In this document: in pieces, positions 31,623 to 39,103 of the stretch
How the letters are laid out: every line of letters starts with the position of its first letter
How positions within the stretch are numbered: the stretch's first letter is position 1
DNA from: Bacteroidaceae bacterium
Lineage (GTDB): Bacteria > Bacteroidota > Bacteroidia > Bacteroidales > Bacteroidaceae
Assembly (NCBI GenBank): GCA_017471185.1
Contig: JAFUVZ010000001.1
Coordinates: 1 to 39,103 of the forward strand
Direction of reading: 5' to 3'
DNA: 39,103 nt
The notes under the pieces: model-generated
The model's input: the letters and a program-made list of their open reading frames with translations, nothing else
What the model was told of the DNA's origin: nothing
Databases searched by the model: none
Program-made: the position numbers and the translations under genes

Positions 31623-31670
31623 AAATACAATATTTAAAAATTAATGGTGTTTCTCGCTTTATTCACGATG

Positions 31671-31678
31671 CAAATATA
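31671..31678 (-). promoter_or_regulatory. -7 element of tonB
   Basis: TATATTTG on the minus strand, 49 bp before the tonB ATG. The best TTG upstream (31698-31696) is 17 bp away, shorter than usual. Confidence 0.4.
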
Positions 31679-31717
31679 ATGAAGTTTTTTTACTTACAAG
31701 CCTTTTAAACACTTTTT

Positions 31718-31749
31718 TTTGTTAAATAAGCATAGATTTGCTATCTTTA
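31718..31749 (+). promoter_or_regulatory. Promoter of cmk (and ispH)
   Basis: TTTG (31718-31721), 20 bp, TATCTTTA (31742-31749, one mismatch). A TAGATTTG at 31733 is a better -7 match but has no suitably spaced -33. Start near 31756, about 20 bases before the ATG. Confidence 0.5.
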
Positions 31750-31775
31750 CAGCCTCAAAACAAATAATTGAAGTG

Positions 31776-32465
31776 ATGAAAAAAATTACAATTGCCATAG
31801 ATGGTTTCTCTTCATGCGGCAAGAGCACCATGGCGAAAGATCTCGCCAAAAGAATAGGCTATGTTTATGTAGATAGCGGCGCTATGTATCGTGCAGTTAC
31901 GCTTTATGCCATTGAGCATGAATGCTTCAAGGATGAGAAGTTTGACTCAGAAAAACTGCGGAGCATGATGGGAGATATACATATTTCTTTCAAATTTAAC
32001 CCTGAGACTGGCAGACCTGACACCTATTTAAATAGTATAAAAGTGGAAGACCGCATCCGTACCATGGAGGTGTCAGAAAAAGTGAGCATAGTAGCTGCTC
32101 TTGATTTCGTGCGGTCCGAGATGGTTACACAGCAGCAAGCATTTGGCAAAGAAAAAGGCGTGGTGATGGATGGTAGAGATATCGGCACTACAGTCTTCCC
32201 AGACGCAGAGTTGAAAATATTCCTGACAGCTTCTCCCGAAATACGTGCCCAGCGAAGGTTTGACGAGCTAAAAGCCAAAGGACAGGAAGCCAGCTTTGAC
32301 GAGATTTTGGAAAACGTCAAAGAGCGGGACTACCTGGATCAGCATCGCGAGGTGAGTCCTTTAGTTAAGGCAGAGGATGCCATCACGCTTGACAACAGCC
32401 ATCTTACCATTGACGAACAGAACGAATGGCTGATGCAACAGTTTAAATTAAAAATTAAAAATTGA
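31776..32465 (+). CDS. cmk: Cytidylate kinase
   Basis: The 229-residue enzyme phosphorylates CMP and dCMP. The P-loop [19 protein letters not shown] starts at about 5. [35 protein letters not shown] and the lid segment [14 protein letters not shown] follow, as in the family. The ATG at 31776 ([10 protein letters not shown]) is chosen over the upstream ATG at 31719, which precedes the promoter. ispH starts 10 bp after the stop. Confidence 0.95.
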   Translation: MKKITIAIDGFSSCGKSTMAKDLAKRIGYVYVDSGAMYRAVTLYAIEHECFKDEKFDSEKLRSMMGDIHISFKFNPETGRPDTYLNSIKVEDRIRTMEVSEKVSIVAALDFVRSEMVTQQQAFGKEKGVVMDGRDIGTTVFPDAELKIFLTASPEIRAQRRFDELKAKGQEASFDEILENVKERDYLDQHREVSPLVKAEDAITLDNSHLTIDEQNEWLMQQFKLKIKN

Positions 32466-32475
32466 AAGTTGAGCG

Positions 32476-33339
32476 TTGAAGATTGAGATTGACAACGGGT
32501 CTGGTTTCTGCCATGGAGTGGTGACAGCCATCCATAAGGCAGAAGAGGAACTGGCGAAGGGCGGTCCGCTCTATTGTCTGGGCGACATTGTGCATAACAG
32601 CCGTGAGGTGGAAAGGCTGAGTGAGATGGGTCTGATAACTATTGACCATGAGCAATTCAACCAGCTACATGATGCCAAAGTACTGCTACGTGCCCATGGG
32701 GAGCCCCCTTCTACCTACGAGACTGCTCGCAAAAACCATATTGAGATTATCGATGCCACATGCCCTGTGGTTTTAAAACTGCAGCAACGTATCCATCAGG
32801 CATACGACACCAAAGCTGGCCCGGAAACACAGATCATCATTTTCGGCAAGAACGGACATGCAGAGGTATTGGGACTTGTAGGGCAGACACAGGGTGAAGC
32901 TATCGTCATAGAAAGTCTGGAGGAAGCCAAGCTGCTGGATATGAACAAAAGCATACGCCTTTACTCGCAAACTACCAAGTCGCTTGATGAATTCCGTCAG
33001 ATTGTGGAATACATCCGCCAGCACATCTCTCCAGAAGCGACCTTTACCTTCTCCGATACCATCTGCCGCCAAGTAGCCAACCGAATCCCCAATATCAGGA
33101 GATTCGCATCTTCCCATGATTTAATATTCTTCGTGAGTGGGAAAAAAAGCTCTAACGGGAAAATTCTTTTTCATGAATGTCTAACAGTGAACCCTAACAC
33201 CCATTTCATAGACAGTGTGGATGACATTAATTGGAATTTGCTGCAAGACGTTCAATCCATTGGCATCTGCGGCGCTACCTCCACTCCAAAATGGCTGATG
33301 GAATCCATTCAGAAAGCTATCATGCAAAAAATCCAATGA
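32476..33339 (+). CDS. ispH: 4-hydroxy-3-methylbut-2-enyl diphosphate reductase
   Basis: The 287-residue iron-sulfur enzyme catalyses the last step of the MEP isoprenoid pathway, giving IPP and DMAPP. The three [4Fe-4S] cysteines are C12 (GSGFCHGV), C96 (DATCPVV) and C197 (TICRQVANR). Substrate residues H40, H74, H128 and E130 and T166/T167 are present. The start codon is TTG; it gives the conserved MKIEIDNGSGFC N-terminus and no ATG nearby does. The gap after cmk is only 10 bp, so both are one transcript. The polyprenyl synthase on the other strand uses its products. Confidence 0.95.
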   Translation: MKIEIDNGSGFCHGVVTAIHKAEEELAKGGPLYCLGDIVHNSREVERLSEMGLITIDHEQFNQLHDAKVLLRAHGEPPSTYETARKNHIEIIDATCPVVLKLQQRIHQAYDTKAGPETQIIIFGKNGHAEVLGLVGQTQGEAIVIESLEEAKLLDMNKSIRLYSQTTKSLDEFRQIVEYIRQHISPEATFTFSDTICRQVANRIPNIRRFASSHDLIFFVSGKKSSNGKILFHECLTVNPNTHFIDSVDDINWNLLQDVQSIGICGATSTPKWLMESIQKAIMQKIQ

Positions 33340-33378
33340 TTTTTTAAGATTTAGGGTGAATTTTCGATTGCTTTTTAG

Positions 33379-33386
33379 TATATTTG
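33379..33386 (+). promoter_or_regulatory. -7 element of pfkA
   Basis: TATATTTG matches TAnnTTTG 31 bp before the ATG at 33417. The closest TTTA/TTG candidates upstream are not at the right distance. Confidence 0.4.
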
Positions 33387-33416
33387 CCAAGAATATCACT
33401 AAAAAGAATCAGAAAT

Positions 33417-34397
33417 ATGGCAGAAATAAAATGTATCGGCATTTTGACCTCAGGAGGCGATGCTCCAGGTATGAATGCGGCTATCCGAGCCGTGACCCGT
33501 TCAGCTATTTACCACGGGTTGAAGGTAAAGGGTATTTACAGAGGGTATAAAGGTCTGGTTACCGATGAAATCGTAGAGTTCAGAAGCCAGAACGTGAGTA
33601 ACATCATCCAGCTGGGTGGTACGATTCTGAAGACAGCCAGATGTAAGGAATTCCGCACGATTGAAGGCCGTCAGATTGCTTATGAGAACATGAAGAAGGA
33701 AGGCATTGACGCACTGATTGTAATCGGTGGCGATGGATCTTTGACTGGTGCCCTTCAGTTTGCCAAGGAATTTGATGTACCATGCATCGGATTGCCTGGT
33801 ACCATTGACAACGACCTATATGGTACAGACTCCACCATCGGCTACGACACTGCATTGAACACTATTTTGGAGTGTGTTGACAAAATCCGCGACACTGCCA
33901 CCAGCCACGAACGCCTGTTCTTCGTGGAAGTGATGGGGCGCGATGCTGGTTTCCTGGCATTGAACAGTGCCATCGCCGCTGGTTGTGAGGCAGCCATCAT
34001 CCCTGAGTTCGCCACAGAGGTTGACCAGTTGGAAGAATTCATCAAGAATGGTTTCCGCAAATCCAAGAACAGTAGTATTGTGATTGTTGCAGAAAGTGAG
34101 CTTACGGGTGGAGCCATGCACTACGCTGAGCGTGTAAAGAACGAGTATCCTCAATACGACGTTCGCGTTACTATCTTAGGCCACCTGCAACGTGGTGGTA
34201 GTCCTACGGCACACGACCGTATCCTGGCAAGTCGTCTGGGTGCTGCAGCTATCGATGCTTTGCTGGAAGGACAACGCAATGTGATGGTTGGTGTGAAGAA
34301 TGACCAAGTGGTATATGTGCCTTTCAGCCGTGCCATCAAGTTCGACAAGAATATTGACCGTCAGTTGGTTGAGGTATTGAAGACCCTTTCTATCTGA
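33417..34397 (+). CDS. pfkA: ATP-dependent 6-phosphofructokinase
   Basis: The 326-residue glycolytic enzyme converts fructose 6-phosphate to the 1,6-bisphosphate. ATP-binding GGDAPGMNA (13-21) and GGDGSLTGA (104-112), catalytic TIDND with D131, and the substrate segment [10 protein letters not shown] are present, with the C-terminal half showing [15 protein letters not shown]. The Gly at the GGDGS position (G108 in E. coli numbering) is typical of ATP- rather than PPi-using forms. The ATG at 33417 is chosen for the conserved [14 protein letters not shown]. The helicase gene begins 1 bp after the stop. Confidence 0.95.
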   Translation: MAEIKCIGILTSGGDAPGMNAAIRAVTRSAIYHGLKVKGIYRGYKGLVTDEIVEFRSQNVSNIIQLGGTILKTARCKEFRTIEGRQIAYENMKKEGIDALIVIGGDGSLTGALQFAKEFDVPCIGLPGTIDNDLYGTDSTIGYDTALNTILECVDKIRDTATSHERLFFVEVMGRDAGFLALNSAIAAGCEAAIIPEFATEVDQLEEFIKNGFRKSKNSSIVIVAESELTGGAMHYAERVKNEYPQYDVRVTILGHLQRGGSPTAHDRILASRLGAAAIDALLEGQRNVMVGVKNDQVVYVPFSRAIKFDKNIDRQLVEVLKTLSI

Positions 34398-34398
34398 C

Positions 34399-36270
34399 AT
34401 GACCGACAGTCCTACACTGCACTTGCAACGACAACAGCTGCTGCTCCGCATGGAATATGAATATGAGAAGCAGGAGTTTCAGCGTCAGACCGAGACCATG
34501 GGTGTGGCTCGCAAGGTAAAGCGTGGCATGTGCTGGTATCCATGCACCGCAGGGCGTAGTTTCTATAATTCCCTGAACCAGCTGGTGATTGAGATTACCC
34601 GCAGTGAGGACACAGACATAGAACATAGTTTTGAATATGGGAAGCCCGTCTGCTTTTTTAAACAAAGCGCGACGGGCGACCTTACTTATTATACCTTCCT
34701 CGGTTCTGTGAGCTATGCCGATGAAGCCCGTATGGTAGTAGTGATGCCAGGGGGCAATGCCGTAATGGATTTGCAGAACACCGACAATCTGGGCGTACAG
34801 CTCTATTTTGACGAGACCAGCTACCAGACGATGTTTGAGGCACTTGCAGACACGCTGAAAGCCAAGGGAACACGCCTTGCTGAATTGAAGGACATCATCT
34901 TAGGTTCTTCAAAGCCTGGTTTCCGCCAACTCTACCCAGTTGGCTTCCCCTGGCTTAACTCCACACAGGAAACAGCAGTCAATAAGGTCATCTGCGCCAG
35001 AGATGTGGCGATAGTGCATGGTCCTCCCGGTACGGGTAAAACCACGACCTTGGTAGAAGCCATATATGAGACCTTGCATAGAGAGCCTCAGGTATTGGTG
35101 TGCGCACAAAGCAACATGGCGGTTGACTGGATCTCTGAAAAGCTGGTTGACCGTGGGGTGAATGTACTTCGCATTGGGAATCCGTCACGTGTGAATGACA
35201 AAATGCTTTCATTCACCTATGAGCGTCGTTTTGAAGGGCATCCCTCCTACCCTGAGCTATGGAGCATCCGAAAGGAGCTTCGTCAGCTTCAGGGCAAAAG
35301 GCACAAAGGCAGTCATGATGAGCGAGATGGCATCAGAAGTCGCATCAGCCGGTTGAAGGACAGGGCAGTAGCCTTGGAGATTCAGATAAATACCGATTTG
35401 TTTGACTCCGCCCACGTAATAGCCTCAACCTTAGTAAGCAGTAATCACCGTTTGCTGAGTGCCATGCATTTCGGCACCTTGTTTATTGACGAAGCTGCCC
35501 AAGCATTAGAAGCTGCATGCTGGATAGCCATTCGCAAGGCTGACCGTGTGGTTTTAGCCGGAGACCATTGCCAGTTGCCTCCCACCATTAAGTGCTATGA
35601 AGCTGCCAAAGGAGGATTGGAGAAAACGATGATGGAGCTGATTGTGGAGAACAAACCAGAAACTGTTTCTTTACTGAAAGTCCAATATCGCATGAACGAA
35701 GCCATCATGCGCTTCTCGTCAGAGTGGTTCTACCATGGTGAGTTGCAAGCGGCTCCAGAAGTAAAGTATCGCAGCATTCTCGATTTCGACACGCCTATCT
35801 CATGGATAGACACTTCCCGGTTGGAGTTTAAGGAACAGTTTGTTGGCGAGACCTTTGGGCGCATCAACAAAGACGAGGCCAATCTGCTCTTGCAGGAACT
35901 GGAATCTTATATAAATAAAATAGGTGGAGAGCGCATCCTGGATGAGCGCATAGACTTCGGCATCATCTCGCCATATAAGGCCCAGGTACAATATCTCAGG
36001 GGTAAAATCAAAGGGAATGAGGCGTTACGCCCTTATCGCCATCTGTTTACCGTCAATACGGTAGATGGCTTTCAAGGTCAGGAGCGCGATGTCATCTTTA
36101 TCAGCTTAGTACGTGCTAACGAAGAGGGACAGATTGGCTTCCTGCGCGACCTTCGACGTATGAATGTGGCGATGACCCGAGCCCGCATGAAACTGGTAAT
36201 ATTAGGAGATGTCACCACATTAGGCAAACATCCATTCTACAAGAAACTCATGGAATCAATTGAGCAATAA
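34399..36270 (+). CDS. SF1B DNA/RNA helicase (Dna2/NAM7/IGHMBP2-like)
   Basis: The 623-residue protein has an N-terminal beta-barrel-like stretch (1-160) and two RecA-like domains. Walker A HGPPGTGKTTTLVE is at 207-220 (K214), motif II LFIDEAAQALE is near 362-372, and motif III VLAGDHCQLPPTI is near 382-394. Motif V VDGFQGQERDVIFISLVR is near 555-572 and motif VI MNVAMTRARMKL near 590. This set is that of the UPF1-like helicases, which unwind DNA or RNA 5' to 3'. It starts 1 bp after pfkA and is probably translationally coupled to it, though no functional link is known. Confidence 0.92.
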   Translation: MTDSPTLHLQRQQLLLRMEYEYEKQEFQRQTETMGVARKVKRGMCWYPCTAGRSFYNSLNQLVIEITRSEDTDIEHSFEYGKPVCFFKQSATGDLTYYTFLGSVSYADEARMVVVMPGGNAVMDLQNTDNLGVQLYFDETSYQTMFEALADTLKAKGTRLAELKDIILGSSKPGFRQLYPVGFPWLNSTQETAVNKVICARDVAIVHGPPGTGKTTTLVEAIYETLHREPQVLVCAQSNMAVDWISEKLVDRGVNVLRIGNPSRVNDKMLSFTYERRFEGHPSYPELWSIRKELRQLQGKRHKGSHDERDGIRSRISRLKDRAVALEIQINTDLFDSAHVIASTLVSSNHRLLSAMHFGTLFIDEAAQALEAACWIAIRKADRVVLAGDHCQLPPTIKCYEAAKGGLEKTMMELIVENKPETVSLLKVQYRMNEAIMRFSSEWFYHGELQAAPEVKYRSILDFDTPISWIDTSRLEFKEQFVGETFGRINKDEANLLLQELESYINKIGGERILDERIDFGIISPYKAQVQYLRGKIKGNEALRPYRHLFTVNTVDGFQGQERDVIFISLVRANEEGQIGFLRDLRRMNVAMTRARMKLVILGDVTTLGKHPFYKKLMESIEQ

Positions 36271-36276
36271 ACAAAA

Positions 36277-36300
36277 TTCCCCTGCCATCTGGCAGGGGAA
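36277..36300. terminator. Hairpin between the helicase and esterase genes
   Basis: TTCCCCTGCC, loop ATCT, GGCAGGGGAA: a perfect 10 bp stem between two convergent genes. The forward side lacks a run of T; on the minus side TTTTGTTTA follows, so it probably serves best as the terminator of the carboxylesterase transcript. Confidence 0.75.
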
Positions 36301-36317
36301 TAACTATTAAATATTAA

Positions 36318-37952
36318 TTATTGCATAGCTGCCAAGGCCTCTCCATCAGGATTGTTACGCACTTCGCAAACATCATTCAGGATCATGGTCGGTTTGTCTG
36401 AAGCATTGAAAGCAGGCCATTCTGGCAAAGCGCCACAATTAGGATTGCCAGTACGCATGAATGACAACAACGCATCCGACATTTTGTCTGACAGGTCGCG
36501 AGGACGCTTACCACCACCAGAGTGGGTCACCATACGGTCGGTATTACGGAACCAGAAGCAGATGTCAATGCAATGGAAAGCACGTGCACGGCCACCAAAT
36601 GTAGGAGGATTGAAGCCGAACCAAGCCAGATAAACTGGTGCACTTTGCTTAGCCTTCAAGGTAATGTTATTGATGATACCCGTACGAGGGCTTGTAGCCA
36701 TACCGATGATGTCACCTGCATTAGCCTGTGGGAATGCCTTCTGATAAGCAGCTGCTACGGCAGCACCCTTACCCGGATAGCGCTGGTCTAAATACTTACC
36801 CAAGCCTTCGGCATCCAGGTTCTCCAGTTCAGGGTTAGCCTGTGCAGGGCTGAACTCAGCCATAGTTGAGCAATAAATCATAGGCACTTGTGCGGAAGGA
36901 GCATTCAGGTCATCGTAGTAACCTGCTGCAGGGATGTGCTTGCCATCAGCAACTGGCTGGAAACCGCCACGCATCATGCCGCCGCCCATGTTCTGAGTCT
37001 TGTTGAACTCCTGCACAGCAGCGTTAGCCATCGTCAGATATTCTTTCCAAGGCATCTGCTGCAACTGTTCAACTGTCTTCTTGCTATACTTCACGATAAA
37101 CTTACCCAGTTCGCGGCTGTAGTCTTGTGACAAAGCGTTGTTTGAGTTACCGCTAAGAGCCACAGCCTTATGTACCAACCCCTTGGTCTCAGGCATAGCC
37201 ACCAGTGTGCAGACCTTGGCACCACCGCCTGACTGACCCATGATAGTCACGTTGTCAGGATCACCGCCAAAGTTAGCGATATTCTTGTTCACCCACTTCA
37301 AAGCAGCCACCATATCCAGCGTTCCGGCATTGCCAGAGTCCTCATACTTTGCGTTGACGCCAGAGAAATCACTGAAGCCAAAAGCATTCAGTCGATGGTT
37401 GACAGACACGAATACGATATCACCATAGCGAGCCAGGTTTTCACCATGATAACCGTCCTGCTCAATGCCGTTACCGGCAGCGTAACCACCACCGTGGAAC
37501 CATACCATTACCGGACGCTTCTTGCCATCATTCAGGCCCTTTGTCCATACATTCACGAACAAACAATCCTCGCTGAGGTTGCTATAGTTCCAGTGATCAC
37601 GCCACACGCCAGGATTGTTGGCATAGTTAGGCTCGTTCTGTGGAGCGCAATAACCATACACCATAGCAGGCTTAATATCGCTCCAAGGCTCCGGCTCCTG
37701 CGGAGGCATAAAACGATTGGCACCTTCTGTGCTTGCTCCATAACGCACACCTAAGAAAGTGTAAACGTCTCTTGACATGAAGCCCTGCACTTTGCCATAC
37801 TGAGTCTGTGCGATAGCAATGTCATCACCGATAAATACCTGCTGCTCATCAGCCTCATTGGTGGCAGCATTGTTGTTCTGATTGCCTGCACAAGCAGCAA
37901 GTCCCATCAGCAGGACGCTTGCGCACAACGTTAAGAAAGAAGTTTTTTTCAT
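36318..37952 (-). CDS. Secreted type-B carboxylesterase lipoprotein
   Basis: The 544-residue protein starts at the ATG at 37952 with a lipoprotein signal (MKKTSFLTLCASVLLMGLAAC, C21). The alpha/beta-hydrolase fold carries the oxyanion loop MVWFHGGGYAAG (149-160), the nucleophile elbow IMGQSGGGAK with S241, and acidic and His candidates near 372 (STMAEFSP) and 468 (AFHCID). All three members of the Ser-Glu-His triad are therefore plausible. Similar Bacteroidales esterases act on acylated plant material or xenobiotics, but nothing around this gene identifies the substrate. A low-complexity N-terminal tail (NQNNNAATNEADEQQ) links it to the membrane. It is monocistronic. Confidence 0.9.
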   Translation of the reverse strand: MKKTSFLTLCASVLLMGLAACAGNQNNNAATNEADEQQVFIGDDIAIAQTQYGKVQGFMSRDVYTFLGVRYGASTEGANRFMPPQEPEPWSDIKPAMVYGYCAPQNEPNYANNPGVWRDHWNYSNLSEDCLFVNVWTKGLNDGKKRPVMVWFHGGGYAAGNGIEQDGYHGENLARYGDIVFVSVNHRLNAFGFSDFSGVNAKYEDSGNAGTLDMVAALKWVNKNIANFGGDPDNVTIMGQSGGGAKVCTLVAMPETKGLVHKAVALSGNSNNALSQDYSRELGKFIVKYSKKTVEQLQQMPWKEYLTMANAAVQEFNKTQNMGGGMMRGGFQPVADGKHIPAAGYYDDLNAPSAQVPMIYCSTMAEFSPAQANPELENLDAEGLGKYLDQRYPGKGAAVAAAYQKAFPQANAGDIIGMATSPRTGIINNITLKAKQSAPVYLAWFGFNPPTFGGRARAFHCIDICFWFRNTDRMVTHSGGGKRPRDLSDKMSDALLSFMRTGNPNCGALPEWPAFNASDKPTMILNDVCEVRNNPDGEALAAMQ

Positions 37953-37981
37953 ATTGCTTTTAGTTTTTAAGATTAACTGTG

Positions 37982-38013
37982 CAATATTACCAATTATTTC
38001 AATGACAACCAAA
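37982..38013 (-). promoter_or_regulatory. Promoter of the carboxylesterase gene
   Basis: Minus strand: TTTG (38013-38010), 20 bp, TAATATTG (37989-37982; one mismatch from TAnnTTTG). Leader about 25 bases. Confidence 0.45.
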
Positions 38014-38300
38014 TGTTTTAGTGCAATTTCAACAATTATCTCAACATGAGGAACTACGACCTATCCTTCACGAGGTTACTAACATCCGTGTCCTAGCGTA
38101 ATTTTCACTATACTTATTATATGGTAAGACTGAAATGCTGGAGAAAGGTGAAGGCAAAAAACTACTGCTTAATGCACAGAGTCCCTAGCAAGTCGATAAG
38201 CAAGGAAAGTTCATTTTTGCCCCCACTTTTAGAAGAAAACGGCAAATTTTTGCCCCGTTTTTTGGATAAACAGTCTTACAATACTAGAAAGAAAACCATT
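38014..38300. other. Intergenic region without a recognisable gene
   Basis: This stretch contains no convincing coding sequence. A possible hairpin AAAACGGCAAA with TTTG-CC-CCGTTTT (38238-38264) ends in a T run and may be a terminator, but no gene precedes it on the plus strand. A short 65-codon frame here has no family resemblance. Confidence 0.4.
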
Positions 38301-38747
38301 TTATTTTTGATGTGCTAATTGTCTAAAGTTAAAGGTGTAAAAAATATCTCCAGCAGTAACAGTCAAATTCAGTAGTTGTTCCCAGGATTCCTTATTTGGT
38401 CCGAAGGAAATGATAAGTTTATTTCCCACAATCTCTACTGTAAACCAATCTGTCGCTACTTTATGCGAGTCATTGATTTCTATATCCTGAAATATTCGTT
38501 CTGGGAAAACTTGTGTTTCTCCCGACATCACAACCGCCAACCATGGCTTAGAATAATTGCGGCAAGTAAAGACGATTGTTTCTCCACGATCCGATACTTC
38601 AAAACTGTCACCAGATTTAACCACAGGAACTTCAGCCTTCCATACCATCGGATCCCAATCTCCATCGTCTTTGTCACAGGAGAAGAATGTAAAAATAGCT
38701 GCAAACATCACTAATATAGCAGCCCAGTGTTTCATTGTTTTTTTCAT
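38301..38747 (-). CDS. Small lipoprotein, acidic N-terminus
   Basis: The 148-residue protein starts at the ATG at 38747 (MKKTMKHWAAILVMFAAIFTFFSC; lipobox FFSC). The mature sequence CDKDDGDWD is strongly acidic, like the surface-export signal of Bacteroidota lipoproteins. The body (about 32-140) is beta-rich (TIVFTCRNYSKPWLAVVMSG, DWFTVEIVGNKLIISFGP) and resembles BACON-like Ig folds, but I do not recognise the family with certainty. It has a near-perfect promoter. A surface adhesion or binding role is only a guess. Confidence 0.7.
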   Translation of the reverse strand: MKKTMKHWAAILVMFAAIFTFFSCDKDDGDWDPMVWKAEVPVVKSGDSFEVSDRGETIVFTCRNYSKPWLAVVMSGETQVFPERIFQDIEINDSHKVATDWFTVEIVGNKLIISFGPNKESWEQLLNLTVTAGDIFYTFNFRQLAHQK

Positions 38748-38812
38748 AGTTAATAAATTAATGATTCGCCGATATAAGCATTGTAAAATAGGCCCGACGA
38801 GTTTTCGAGTTA

Positions 38813-38843
38813 CAAAAGTACTCATTTTATATGGAACAGCAAA
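38813..38843 (-). promoter_or_regulatory. Promoter of the small lipoprotein gene
   Basis: Minus strand: TTTG (38843-38840), 19 bp, TACTTTTG (38820-38813). Both boxes match the consensus; leader about 60 bases. Confidence 0.6.
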
Positions 38844-39005
38844 TCTTATTTGAAAGAAAAGCCCTCCCCAAAAAATTGAATCATTAAGACTGGTATCAGA
38901 CCAAAGATTACCATTTTTTCGTCGAACACTTACACAAGTTCAACTGTCCTGTTTCTATATATTGACTTATACTGATATAGGTAGACACATTTAGTAACAA
39001 TTAAA

Positions 39006-39103
39006 ATGTGTAATATTAGTATGAGAAAAAGTCACCAAAAGTACAATGAGGAGGAGAAGCTGAATTATCTTCGTCTGTATCATGAGTCAGGAATGGGCAA
39101 GCG
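39006..39103 (+). CDS. Probable transposase or helix-turn-helix protein, N-terminal part only
   Basis: The frame runs to the window edge: MRKSHQKYNEEEKLNYLRLY followed by HESGMGKR, from the ATG at 39021, or 39006 with five more residues. Its composition resembles the helix-turn-helix start of IS3-type orfA transposases (sEEEKlkylkLY.eSG). Only about 28-33 residues are visible and no terminal inverted repeat was identified upstream, so the assignment is tentative. Confidence 0.45.
   Translation, partial: MCNISMRKSHQKYNEEEKLNYLRLYHESGMGK

Noticed and set aside
31733-31740. TAGATTTG as the cmk -7 box
   Set aside because: A good match alone, but the only TTTG is 11 bp upstream; the box at 31742 has the correct 20 bp spacing.
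38121-38318. 65-codon plus-strand frame in the intergenic region
   Set aside because: Basic, low-complexity translation with no family motif and no promoter; it ends inside the neighbouring gene.

Overview
The window looks like a chromosomal piece of a Bacteroidales bacterium, most likely Prevotella-like (Prevotellaceae). The evidence is the repeated Bacteroidota-type promoter (TTTG, about 20 bp, TAnnTTTG), many LxxC lipoprotein signals, a TonB/ExbB/ExbD/ExbD cluster with an extra membrane gene, a TonB plug-type protein, M64, DUF3160, DUF4838 and DUF1573 families, and GTG/TTG starts on thyA and ispH. The genus call is an impression from protein style, not a database result.

Bases 1-5940 are a gene graveyard. 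Fragments of a glycosyltransferase, a MacB/FtsX permease, a pseudo-radical-SAM (SPASM) protein, a peptidase-type ABC exporter and an HlyD-type membrane fusion protein are what is left of a peptide natural-product maturation and export cluster. Two apparently intact genes sit among them: an archaeal-type AAA ATPase with a near-perfect promoter, whose membrane partner is cut off after about 50 residues, and a secreted TonB plug-domain protein. Then comes a roughly 560 bp MITE-like structure with long imperfect terminal inverted repeats enclosing eight copies of a 22 bp unit. It is followed by the 3' part of an Rpn/PD-(D/E)XK transposase-like gene and the tail of a histidine kinase on the other strand.

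Bases 5989-15641 (minus strand) hold a tightly packed operon: HEAT-like membrane protein, processive family 2 glycosyltransferase, TPR plus outer-membrane beta-barrel protein, DUF4838 protein and DUF1573 lipoprotein, followed by a repeat-stalked lipoprotein with its own candidate promoter. I read this as a synthase-dependent exopolysaccharide secretion machine comparable in logic to Pga/Pel/Alg systems. It is the strongest candidate for an under-described system here.

Bases 15754-26344 are mostly housekeeping: asnA, tRNA-Arg(CCG) closely followed by ung, a CapA-like lipoprotein overlapping a DUF3160 lipoprotein, a small secreted protein, a secreted phospholipase D/cardiolipin-synthase-like enzyme, thyA-folA, an Lrp/AsnC regulator and an M64 peptidase. 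Bases 26366-31622 (minus) carry exbD, exbD, an orphan membrane protein, exbB, tRNA-Ser(GGA), tatD, a polyprenyl synthase and tonB. Bases 31776-36270 (plus) carry cmk, ispH, pfkA and an SF1 helicase. The right end has a secreted carboxylesterase, a small lipoprotein with a good promoter, and the start of a probable transposase gene cut by the window edge.
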